Below, piece by piece: positions 7,755 through 15,027 of a stretch of 64,000 nt of DNA (positions within the stretch are counted from its first letter, which is position 1; every line of letters starts with the position of its first letter). This stretch comes from an uncultured Bradyrhizobium sp. Lineage in GTDB: Bacteria; Pseudomonadota; Alphaproteobacteria; Rhizobiales; Xanthobacteraceae. A program made the position numbers and the translations under genes. Where the stretch lies: positions 47,633-111,632 of the forward strand of contig NZ_CAKZJO010000102.1 of assembly GCF_936943645.1 (NCBI RefSeq). The letters are read 5' to 3'. A model generated the notes under the pieces. That model ran no database searches. It was not told the DNA's origin and saw only the letters and a list, made by a program, of their open reading frames with translations.

Positions 7755-9269
7755 TCAGTTCTCGGATTCGGTGAACACCTCGTCACGTTTCGAGCGCAGC
7801 ACAGGCAGCACCGTGAGCAGCAGGAGGCTCGCCGCGATCGCAAGCAGCACCGCCGACAGCGGACGCGTCAGGAACACGCTCCAGTCGCCGCGCGAGATCA
7901 GCAGCGCACGGCGCAGGTTCTCTTCCATCAGCGGTCCCAGCACCATGCCGAGCAGCAGCGGCGCCGGCTCGAAATCGTGCTTGATCAGCCAGTAGCCGAC
8001 CAGACCAAACACGCCGGCGAGGATGACGTCGACCGGTGCGTTGTTCACCGAATAGATGCCGATCGCGCAGAAGATCACGATCGAGGGGAACATCAGCCGG
8101 TACGGCACGCGGAGCAGGCGGACCCAGATTCCCACCAGCGGCAGGTTGATGATGATCAGCATCAGGTTGCCGATCCACATCGAGGCGATCATGCCCCAGA
8201 CGAGGTCGGGCTGCTTCTGCATCACCTGCGGGCCCGGCACGATGCCGTGGATGGTCATCGCGCCCACCATCAGCGCCATCACCGCGTTCGGCGGGATGCC
8301 GAGCGTCAGCAGCGGGATGAAGGAGGTCTGCGCCGCAGCGTTGTTGGCGCTTTCCGGCGCCGCCACACCCTCGATCGCGCCGCGGCCGAACCGCCTCGGA
8401 TCCTTGGCGAGCTTCTTTTCGAGCGTATAGGCTGCGAACGAAGCGATGACCGCACCGCCGCCCGGCAGGATGCCGAGGATCGAGCCGAGCACGGTGCCGC
8501 GCAGGATCGGCGGCGTCGAGTCGATCAGATCCTTCTTCGTCGGCATCAGGCCGGTGATCTTCTGCTGCACGAGGTCGCGATTCATCTCGGCGCCGGCGTC
8601 GAGATTGCGGATGATCTCGGCGAAGCCGAACACACCCATCGCCACGGTCGCAAAGCCGAGACCGTCGGCAAGCTCCGGAATGTTGAACGCCATGCGCGAG
8701 GCGCCGGTCTCGATGTCCGAGCCGACCATGGAGAGCAACAGGCCCAACACGATCATTGCGATCGCCTTCAGCACCGAGCCCTTGGCCAGCACGACCGCGA
8801 AGATCAGGCCGAGCACCATCAGCGAGAAATACTCGGCCGGGCCGAACGCCAGCGCCAGCTTGGTCAGCGGGGCGCCGAGGATGGCGATCAGGACGGTAGC
8901 GACGCAGCCGGCGAAGAACGAGCCGATCGCCGCAATCGCCAGCGCCGGGCCGGCGCGGCCCTGCTTGGCCATCTGGTGACCGTCGATGGCGGTGACGACC
9001 GATGTCGCCTCACCTGGAATATTGACCAGGATCGAGGTGGTCGAGCCGCCATACTGGGCGCCGTAATAGATTCCGGCGAGCATGATCAGCGCGCCGACCG
9101 GCGGCAGTCCGAAGGTGATCGGAAGCAGCATCGCGACGGTAGCGATGGTGCCGATGCCCGGGAGCACGCCGACCAGCGTGCCGACCAGCGCGCCGATCAG
9201 GCACATCAAGAGGTTGATCGGCGAAAGCGCGACGACGAAACCGTGAGCGAGGTTGGCAAAGATATCCAT
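7755..9269 (-). CDS. tctA: TctA-type large permease of a tripartite tricarboxylate transporter
   Basis: This 504-residue polytopic membrane protein has the TctA half-repeat motifs: GVLPGIGTIATVAMLLP near the N-terminus and ILGILPGGGAVIASF in the middle. GGSTTSILVNIPGE is also characteristic. The start at 9269 (MDIFANLAHGF) fits the family and lies seven bases after the tctB stop. It forms the sodium- or proton-driven channel together with TctB. Confidence 0.95.
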   Translation of the reverse strand: MDIFANLAHGFVVALSPINLLMCLIGALVGTLVGVLPGIGTIATVAMLLPITFGLPPVGALIMLAGIYYGAQYGGSTTSILVNIPGEATSVVTAIDGHQMAKQGRAGPALAIAAIGSFFAGCVATVLIAILGAPLTKLALAFGPAEYFSLMVLGLIFAVVLAKGSVLKAIAMIVLGLLLSMVGSDIETGASRMAFNIPELADGLGFATVAMGVFGFAEIIRNLDAGAEMNRDLVQQKITGLMPTKKDLIDSTPPILRGTVLGSILGILPGGGAVIASFAAYTLEKKLAKDPRRFGRGAIEGVAAPESANNAAAQTSFIPLLTLGIPPNAVMALMVGAMTIHGIVPGPQVMQKQPDLVWGMIASMWIGNLMLIIINLPLVGIWVRLLRVPYRLMFPSIVIFCAIGIYSVNNAPVDVILAGVFGLVGYWLIKHDFEPAPLLLGMVLGPLMEENLRRALLISRGDWSVFLTRPLSAVLLAIAASLLLLTVLPVLRSKRDEVFTESEN

Positions 9270-9276
9270 CACACCC

Positions 9277-10038
9277 TCACTGGACCAGGAAACGCGGGAA
9301 CATCGGCATCGGCAACCCGAGCACGTAGGGGAACAGGATGGCACAGCCGATCGTCAGGCAGGCCCCGACGATGGCAGCCTCCAGCCAGCGCGTCTCGTGC
9401 GACCCTGTCGCCGCGATCATGAAGCTCACAAAGGCTGTGACCACGAGGCCGAGGGAGCGGATCGACAGCGCGAAGAACAGGATCGCAGCCATCACGAACA
9501 GCGGCCCGCGCCAGGCATAATGGGACATCCCCGGCCCGTCGGTCAGAAGACCGGTCAGGGCGATGCCGGCGGACAAGGCGACCAGCAGTCCACCGAACAT
9601 CCGCGGCGCGGTGCCGGCGCCGAACGAGAAGCCGCGCATGCCCTGCAGATCGCTCGAGGCCCACAGCGCGAACAGGGCCAGCGCCATCAGGATCACGCCG
9701 CCGACATAGTCCTGGGCCGACCTGATGGTCATGAACAGCGTGACGATCGCCACCGCAAAGAGCGGATAGGAGTAGATCAGCGCGAGCAGGACCTCGGATG
9801 ACGCCTTCTTGGCGTCACCGCTGGCCGCTCCGATCAGCGCGCCGGGCGCACCGGCGAACAACGCCGTGGCATGGGCAACCACCACCGCGGCCGGCCCGCG
9901 GCCCGCGCCCCAGCCGAAAATCGTCCCGATCGACCAGATGAATTCGAAAATCTGCGGCGCTATCGCCAGCAGACAGAAGCCGAGCGCCACCGAGGTGTTT
10001 CGGGTGGCAGTCGCCGAGTGGCCCATCGTATCGGCCAT
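9277..10038 (-). CDS. tctB: TctB-type small permease (DUF1468) with an extra N-terminal region
   Basis: Residues from about 108 to 253 form the four-helix DUF1468 small subunit of TTT transporters, ending in the MPMFPRFLVQ type of tail. The first 100 or so residues add two hydrophobic segments (about 16-40 and 83-103) around a glycine/alanine-rich middle. They make the protein about 100 residues longer than typical TctB proteins. An internal start would shorten it, but the 10038 ATG follows a GGAG sequence well. Gene order here is B-A-C rather than the classical C-B-A. Confidence 0.85.
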   Translation of the reverse strand: MADTMGHSATATRNTSVALGFCLLAIAPQIFEFIWSIGTIFGWGAGRGPAAVVVAHATALFAGAPGALIGAASGDAKKASSEVLLALIYSYPLFAVAIVTLFMTIRSAQDYVGGVILMALALFALWASSDLQGMRGFSFGAGTAPRMFGGLLVALSAGIALTGLLTDGPGMSHYAWRGPLFVMAAILFFALSIRSLGLVVTAFVSFMIAATGSHETRWLEAAIVGACLTIGCAILFPYVLGLPMPMFPRFLVQ

Positions 10039-10132
10039 GCATGTCTCCTCCGCGACCTGTAAGTCACGAGCACTGTTGTTCTAAATCGGCTGGAAATGGA
10101 TCCCCCGCCCGATCACTGCCTAGCCATTTTCA

Positions 10133-10663
10133 TCAGACAATGCCAGCAAAACCAAACAGCCCCCCGGCGAGCAGGAGCCAGAGTGGATTGATGCGCGAGA
10201 CCGACGCGATCACCGCAACCATTGCGGTCAGAAGCAGTGCAGCAATCGTGCGATCGGTCGACTGGGCCAGGATCAGGGCGCTCGCGGCCATCAATCCGAT
10301 CGAGAGCGGAACCAGTGCAGCCTGAATCAGGCCGGGCCAGCGCGATTGGCTGGGCCTGTTCAGCAATCGGCTGACATAATAGGCAAGCAGCGCCGTCGGC
10401 AGGCACATCGCCAGCGTTGCCGCCAGCGCGCCGGGAATGCCGGCGACCGCATAGCCGATTAACGTCACGATAAGCACGTTTGGACCTGGCGAGAGCTGCG
10501 CGATCGCATAGGCATCGGTGAACTGCTTGTCGGTCATCCAGTGATGGACCTCGACCGCGATGCGGTGCATCTCGGGCACCGCCGCCGCGGCGCCGCCGAC
10601 CGCGAACAGCGACATCAGTCCAAAGGTGGAGATCAGCGCCCAGATCGGGCTCTCGGCATTCAT
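10133..10663 (-). CDS. chrA: Chromate-transporter (CHR) domain protein, second half
   Basis: This 176-residue single-domain CHR protein has four to six membrane segments. It carries the CHR signature: HHWMTDKQFTDAYAIAQLSPGPN, with the PGPN motif and a preceding GGAAAAVPE stretch. In long-chain ChrA proteins two such domains are fused; here they are separate, overlapping genes (the ATG lies four bases inside the upstream stop). The pair should form one antiporter exporting chromate or a related oxyanion, although many short-chain CHR proteins have never been tested. Confidence 0.88.
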   Translation of the reverse strand: MNAESPIWALISTFGLMSLFAVGGAAAAVPEMHRIAVEVHHWMTDKQFTDAYAIAQLSPGPNVLIVTLIGYAVAGIPGALAATLAMCLPTALLAYYVSRLLNRPSQSRWPGLIQAALVPLSIGLMAASALILAQSTDRTIAALLLTAMVAVIASVSRINPLWLLLAGGLFGFAGIV

Positions 10664-11256
10664 GCTGCTACTTTCCGCCGCAGGAAAAAGGTGGCGCCGA
10701 TACTGACGGGAATCGCGACCAGCAGCACCGCCGGAAGCGGCAGGCGAAGCACGCCGATGGCGAGGAACACGCCGAGCATCAGGATCAGTGCGAGCGGATC
10801 CGCCCGCTTCAGCAGCGGCGTCATCATGCGAAAGACCACCGCGATCAACAGCCCCACCGCCGCGCAGGAGATGCCGGCGAGGCTGCGGCGCAGCACGTCG
10901 AGATCGCCGAAACGGGCGTAGGCGATCGCGAGCACCGTCATGATCAGCGTCGGCGGCAGCAGCAGGCCGGCAAAGGCGGCAACCCCGCCGGCAATGCCGC
11001 GCAGCCTCGACCCGAACACCATCGACAGGTTGACGATGTTGGGCCCGGGCAGGAAATGACAGAGCGCGAAGGTCTCGTTGAACTCGTCCGCCGTCATCCA
11101 GCGGTGCTGCTCGACGATGGCCCGCCGGGCAAACACCAAAACTCCGCCGAAACCCGCCAGCGACATCCGGGCAAAGGCCAGGAACAGCGCGGCCAGGCTC
11201 GGCGGTGCGGGGACGGGATCCGGCTCTTGGACGGCCGGTGCTGAATCCGGGGACAT
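10660..11256 (-). CDS. Chromate-transporter (CHR) domain protein, first half
   Basis: This 198-residue protein has a proline-rich N-terminus (VQEPDPVPAPPS) and a CHR domain: FARMSLAGFGGVLVFARR, then HRWMTADEFNE and the CHFLPGPNIVNLS motif. It is the upstream member of a short-chain CHR pair, and its stop overlaps the next start (ATGA). The partner has the same domain in complementary form. The gene starts about 120 bases before the ssrA gene, on the opposite strand. Confidence 0.88.
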   Translation of the reverse strand: MSPDSAPAVQEPDPVPAPPSLAALFLAFARMSLAGFGGVLVFARRAIVEQHRWMTADEFNETFALCHFLPGPNIVNLSMVFGSRLRGIAGGVAAFAGLLLPPTLIMTVLAIAYARFGDLDVLRRSLAGISCAAVGLLIAVVFRMMTPLLKRADPLALILMLGVFLAIGVLRLPLPAVLLVAIPVSIGATFFLRRKVAA

Positions 11257-11377
11257 GTCAGGAGCTTAGAACGAGGGTCGCGCTGCGGCCAAGGTCAGGC
11301 TCGTCTCGGTCCGGAACCTATCCAAAGGGAACCGCGCCCAGCCCGTTCGAAACCTCTGTTTTTCGAAACCTTTGCCC

Positions 11378-11745
11378 CCTATATTGGGGGTGCCGGTTCG
11401 CCGGCTATGGAAATAAACGGTCGTCGCAATAAACCATTCGGACCCGGGGGCGGTACCCGGCGCCTCCACCAAAGCCCACCAGCGGGCTCATCCAAAGCGG
11501 GCTTTGGCGGGGGCGAAATAGGATCGACGAGGGCGTAAAGGGCGTGCTTTTTCCCGGTATTGTTCCGCCGTTATCGGGCTACTGCAATAGTTGCCAACGA
11601 CAACTTTGCTCCGGTTGCTCAGGCTGCGTAACGCAGTTTGAAAGACCACTTTAAAGTCCTAACGGGTTAAGCTCCGTTAGGCGGGGTTCGGAGGCACCTG
11701 GCAACAGAAGCCTCCACTTACCTTTATTTCTTCCCCGGCGGGGAC
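11378..11745 (+). ncRNA. ssrA: Two-piece (circularly permuted) tmRNA
   Basis: tmRNA rescues stalled ribosomes and tags their products. The gene is permuted: the acceptor piece comes first and ends ...CGCCTCCACCA at 11471. A short internal segment (11472-11508) follows, and then the coding piece starts with GGGGGCGAAATAGGATCGAC at 11509. GGGGGCG pairs with CGCCUCC to rebuild the acceptor stem, with the alanine-identity G3-U70 wobble in place. A hairpin at 11658-11681 and a GGAGGC/GCCTCC stem at 11690-11715 follow the tag. A TTCG-loop stem is at 11391-11406 or so. Outer ends are approximate; a possible terminator stem sits at 11733-11743. Confidence 0.93.
11593..11631 (+). other. tmRNA tag reading frame
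   Basis: Twelve codons from the resume alanine GCC encode ANDNFAPVAQAA, followed by TAA. The tag ends in a small hydrophobic AQAA rather than the LAA of E. coli. This is the tag form of Bradyrhizobium. It should be recognised by ClpXP with the SspB encoded next door. Confidence 0.95.
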
Positions 11746-11830
11746 TCCTGCTCGCCCGTCAGGCGCGATATTATTGCGGTTTGGCGAGTCGAGCCGGCTG
11801 GTTCGGCTTCGGGGATGCAACAGGACCACC

Positions 11831-12349
11831 ATGGCGACCGATCATATCCGATACGATGTGCTGGCCCGCGACGCGCTGCGCGGCGTACTGCGGAAGGTGC
11901 TGACCGATGCCGCGGCCCATGGCCTGCCGGGCGAGCACCATTTCTTCATCACCTTCGTGTCGAAGGCCGAGGGCGTGAAGCTGTCGTCGCGGCTGCTGGC
12001 GCAATATCCGGAAGAGATGACCATCATCCTGCAGCACCAGTTCTGGGACCTGACCGTGCTCGAAGACCGCTTCGAGGTCGGCCTGTCCTTCGGCGGCATT
12101 CCGGAACGGCTGGTGGTGCCGTTCAGCGCCATCAAGAGCTTCCTCGATCCGTCCGTGAAGTTCGGCCTCCAGTTCGACACGTCCGATGTCGCCGAGGTCG
12201 CGCCGGAGAATTTGCCGGCGGCTCCCGCGCCGTCGGCCGTCGCCGTGCAGACGCCCGGCACGGAATCGGCTGAAAGCACCGAGGAGCCCGAGACCCCGAC
12301 CAAGGGCGGCGCCGAAGTGGTGCGGCTCGATCGTTTCCGCAAGAAATGA
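11831..12349 (+). CDS. sspB: SspB (alpha type), ClpXP adaptor for ssrA-tagged proteins
   Basis: This 172-residue adaptor delivers tmRNA-tagged proteins to ClpXP. The folded domain covers residues 1-115 (HHFFITFVSKAEGVKLSSRL and GGIPERLVVPFSAIKSFLDP are SspB hallmarks). It is followed by an acidic, Pro/Glu/Thr-rich linker and the tail VVRLDRFRKK (163-172), in the position of the ClpX-docking motif. The start at 11831 gives the family N-terminus and follows AGGACC. It lies directly downstream of ssrA on the same strand, so tag and tag-reader are neighbours. Confidence 0.94.
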   Translation: MATDHIRYDVLARDALRGVLRKVLTDAAAHGLPGEHHFFITFVSKAEGVKLSSRLLAQYPEEMTIILQHQFWDLTVLEDRFEVGLSFGGIPERLVVPFSAIKSFLDPSVKFGLQFDTSDVAEVAPENLPAAPAPSAVAVQTPGTESAESTEEPETPTKGGAEVVRLDRFRKK

Positions 12350-12450
12350 TCTAGGTTGGCCGCGAAGCCGTCGCGCCCGGCCCAACTGCCTATATAGAAG
12401 AGCACATGAAAAGGCCGCGCGGCACCTCGCGCGGCAGAATGGATGTGCTC

Positions 12451-13872
12451 ATGGCCAAAGCTTCCCGATCGAAGACCGCCCGTCCCGCGACCCGCACCGA
12501 GACCGACAGTTTCGGTCCCATCGAGGTCCCCGCCGACCGCTATTGGGGTGCGCAGACCGAACGCTCGCGCCAGAATTTTCGCATCGGCACCGACCGCATG
12601 CCGATCTCGCTCGTGCATGCGCTCGGCATCGTCAAGCTCGCCGCCGCACAGTCCAACCTCGAGCTCGGCCTGCTCGACCAGCGCCGTGCGGGTGCCATCA
12701 TCCGCGCCGCGCGCGAGGTGATCGAGGGCAAGCTCGACGATCATTTCCCGCTCGTGGTGTGGCAGACCGGCTCCGGCACGCAGAGCAACATGAACCTCAA
12801 CGAGGTGATCGCCAATCGCGCCAACGAACTCCTGGGCGGCGAGCTCGGCACCAAGAAGCCGGTGCATCCCAACGACCACGTCAACATGAGCCAGTCGTCG
12901 AACGACTCCTTCCCGACCGCAATGCATATCGCGGCCGCAAGCCGCATCACTGCCGATCTCGTCCCTGCCCTCGGCGAGCTGCTGCGCGCGCTGCGCAAGA
13001 AGGAGAAGGCGTTCGCAAAAATCGTCAAGATCGGCCGCACCCATACCCAGGATGCGACGCCGCTGACGCTCGGCCAGGAATTTTCCGGCTATGCGGCGCA
13101 GGTCGAGAGCGGCATCGCCCGGCTCAAGATCGCGGTGAAGGACCTCCATCCGCTGGCGCAGGGCGGCACCGCCGTCGGCACCGGCCTCAACTCGAAGCCG
13201 CGCTTTGCCAAGCTGTTCGCCAAGCACGTCGCCTCCATCACGAAGCTGCCCTTCACCAGCGCCGCCAACAAATTCGAGGCGCTGGCCTCGAACGATGCCT
13301 ATGTGCTGGCGCACGGCGCCATCAATTCGGTCGCGACAGGCCTGTTCAAGATCGCCAACGACATCCGCCTCTTGGGATCGGGCCCGCGCTCGGGACTGGG
13401 CGAGCTGATCCTCCCCGAGAACGAGCCGGGCTCCTCGATCATGCCGGGGAAGGTCAATCCGACGCAGTGCGAGGCGATGACCATGGTTTGCTGCCAGGTG
13501 TTCGGCAATCACACCGCGATCACGGTCGCCGGCAGCCAGGGCCATTTCGAGCTCAACGTCTACAAGCCCGTGCTGGCCTACAACATGCTGCACTCGATCC
13601 GCCTGCTGGCGGATGCCGCGCGATCCTTCACCGAGCATTGCGTCAGCGGCATCCGTGCCGACGAAAAGCGCATAAACGAGCTGATGCAGCGCTCGCTGAT
13701 GCTGGTGACGGCGCTCGCCCCGAAGATCGGCTACGACAACGCCGCCAAGGTGGCCAAGACGGCCCATGCCAACGGCACCACGCTGAAGGAGGAGGCGCTG
13801 CGGCTCGGCTTCGTCTCGGCGGACGAGTTCGATCGCTTGGTGCGCCCCGAGAAGATGACCAGCCCGGGATAA
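12451..13872 (+). CDS. fumC: Fumarate hydratase class II
   Basis: This 473-residue iron-independent fumarase of the citric-acid cycle has the family signature GSSIMPGKVNP. It also has SGTQSNMNLNEVI, the catalytic region NMSQSSNDSFPTAMH and GRTHTQDATPLTLGQEFSG. An in-frame ATG at 12406 would add 15 residues; 12451 (MAKASRSK) gives a length closer to the family, and neither has a strong ribosome-binding site. It is on the same strand as sspB, about 100 bases downstream. A gene-poor stretch of about 280 bases follows, in which I see no further gene. Confidence 0.95.
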   Translation: MAKASRSKTARPATRTETDSFGPIEVPADRYWGAQTERSRQNFRIGTDRMPISLVHALGIVKLAAAQSNLELGLLDQRRAGAIIRAAREVIEGKLDDHFPLVVWQTGSGTQSNMNLNEVIANRANELLGGELGTKKPVHPNDHVNMSQSSNDSFPTAMHIAAASRITADLVPALGELLRALRKKEKAFAKIVKIGRTHTQDATPLTLGQEFSGYAAQVESGIARLKIAVKDLHPLAQGGTAVGTGLNSKPRFAKLFAKHVASITKLPFTSAANKFEALASNDAYVLAHGAINSVATGLFKIANDIRLLGSGPRSGLGELILPENEPGSSIMPGKVNPTQCEAMTMVCCQVFGNHTAITVAGSQGHFELNVYKPVLAYNMLHSIRLLADAARSFTEHCVSGIRADEKRINELMQRSLMLVTALAPKIGYDNAAKVAKTAHANGTTLKEEALRLGFVSADEFDRLVRPEKMTSPG

Positions 13873-14152
13873 AATTCCGAATTCCGATTGCCATCCGTAA
13901 TGATACGGACGCTCTCTGCCCAGAAATGTGCGGCTTTGGGTGCGGGATTTGATTACCGTCAATGTTCCGGCGGGACGGCGTGCTACGCAGCCATTCCGCC
14001 CCTCGACGGGGGCCAAATTCATCGTTTGATGGCCCGAGGGGCCGATTGACGAGGACGAGCGAATGGCGATCAAGTCTTGTGGGGCGCAACGCGGCACCCT
14101 GTTTCTGAATGTTTCATCCAACCTGAAGAGGATCGGATGATGGAGACGCGGC

Positions 14153-14341
14153 ATGGGGAACGTCATCAACCTGAATCGTTTCAGGAAGCGCGCCGAGCGG
14201 GAAGCCTCGGCGAAACAGGCGGACGTCAACCGAACGAAGTTCGGTCGCACGAAGGCGGAACGGTCGGCGGAGGAGACGCGCGCGGACAAGGCGAAGGCGC
14301 ACCTGGATCAGCATCAGATCGATCGCGAGGAGCAGCCATGA
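14153..14341 (+). CDS. DUF4169 small basic protein
   Basis: This 62-residue, highly charged, probably helical protein begins MGNVINLNRFRKRAEREA, the conserved opening of DUF4169. The rest is rich in Lys, Arg, Glu and Ala, without membrane segments. Its function is unknown. The first dozen residues closely resemble the ClpX-docking tail of SspB in this window (VVRLDRFRKK). Its stop overlaps the ATG of the following ribbon-helix-helix gene (ATGA), so the two are translationally coupled and may work together. Confidence 0.85.
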   Translation: MGNVINLNRFRKRAEREASAKQADVNRTKFGRTKAERSAEETRADKAKAHLDQHQIDREEQP

Positions 14342-14589
14342 AGTCGCCCGTCGTGAAACGGTCGATCGTCGTCGCCGGGCACAAGACCAGCGTCAGCCTG
14401 GAAGAGGCGTTCTGGAACGGCATGAAGGAGATTTCCGGCCTGCGCAACATGACGTTGTCCGAGCTGGTCGGCGAGATCGACAACAACCGCCAGCAGGGCA
14501 ATCTGTCGTCGGCGATCCGCCTGTTCGTCCTGGACTACTTCAAGAGCCGGGCCATGGCGGCCCAGCCGGACAAGGTCCCGGCCCAGTAG
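14338..14589 (+). CDS. Ribbon-helix-helix domain protein
   Basis: This 83-residue protein has a single RHH-type domain. A beta strand (VKRSIVVAGHKTSVSLEE) is followed by helices (FWNGMKEISGLRNMTLSELVGEID) and the ending NLSSAIRLFVLDYFKSR, which matches the RHH_4 family of alphaproteobacteria. Such proteins usually bind DNA as dimers; the target is unknown. It is coupled to the DUF4169 gene by a four-base overlap. The start at 14338 is chosen because the longer open frame upstream only overlaps the DUF4169 coding region in another frame. Confidence 0.85.
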   Translation: MKSPVVKRSIVVAGHKTSVSLEEAFWNGMKEISGLRNMTLSELVGEIDNNRQQGNLSSAIRLFVLDYFKSRAMAAQPDKVPAQ

Positions 14590-14638
14590 CCAACCCAACC
14601 CGGAGGGGCGCCTTTGACGGGCGCTCCGCCATCCGCAC

Positions 14639-14655
14639 TTTAAAATCACTCTAAG
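14639..14655 (+). promoter_or_regulatory. Candidate Irr-box (iron control element) upstream of feoA
   Basis: TTTAAAATCACTCTAAG matches the rhizobial iron control element TTTAGAATNATTCTAAA at all but about three positions and is an imperfect inverted repeat. It lies about 60 bases before the feoA ATG, just upstream of a TTGACC-N17-AAATAC promoter-like pair (14681-14709). Irr is the haem-dependent iron regulator of Bradyrhizobium. The match is by eye. Confidence 0.5.
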
Positions 14656-14714
14656 GTGCGGTTTCAGCAAGCGCGCGCGCTTGACCTCACTGCCTTGCGT
14701 TGAAAATACAGGGC

Positions 14715-14990
14715 ATGACCGACACCAAAGATACGCGCCCGCACATGCCGCTGGGTCTGGCCCAGCGCGGCTATACCGGCGTCATCCAGCAACTTTCGGC
14801 TCGCCAGGCGGGCTCGGCGCTCTCGGACATCGAACTCGAGAGCCGCCTGATCGAGCTCGGCTTCGTCGAGGGCGCGCGGGTCGAGGTCCTGCATGAGGGG
14901 CTGGTCGGGCGCGACCCGATCGCCGTGCGGGTCGACAGCATCACGATCGCGGTCCGCCGCCGCGAAGCCATGGCCATCATCGTCGCTTGA
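14715..14990 (+). CDS. feoA: FeoA, ferrous iron transport accessory protein
   Basis: This 91-residue cytoplasmic SH3-like protein assists FeoB. Recognisable parts are IELESRLIELGFVEGARVEVLHEGLVGRDPIAVRVDS, read in pieces: the LGFVEGA turn and the GRDPIAVRV strand are typical. A TTG 15 bases upstream is an alternative start; ATG at 14715 is preferred. The feoB start is 37 bases downstream. An Irr-box-like site lies upstream, consistent with iron-responsive expression. Confidence 0.92.
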   Translation: MTDTKDTRPHMPLGLAQRGYTGVIQQLSARQAGSALSDIELESRLIELGFVEGARVEVLHEGLVGRDPIAVRVDSITIAVRRREAMAIIVA

Positions 14991-15027
14991 GACCGCGACC
15001 GGATATCTGCCCCAGGCCCTTGATCCC

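Noticed and set aside
11378..11745. ssrA as a possible integration site of a genomic island
   Set aside because: ssrA is a frequent attachment site, but no integrase, direct repeat of the 3' end or foreign-looking genes follow; the neighbours are housekeeping genes.
11842..14289. Very long open frame on the minus strand opposite sspB and fumC
   Set aside because: It runs antisense to two clear genes, has Arg/Ala/Asp-biased composition and no recognisable motif. High-GC codon bias keeps such frames open.
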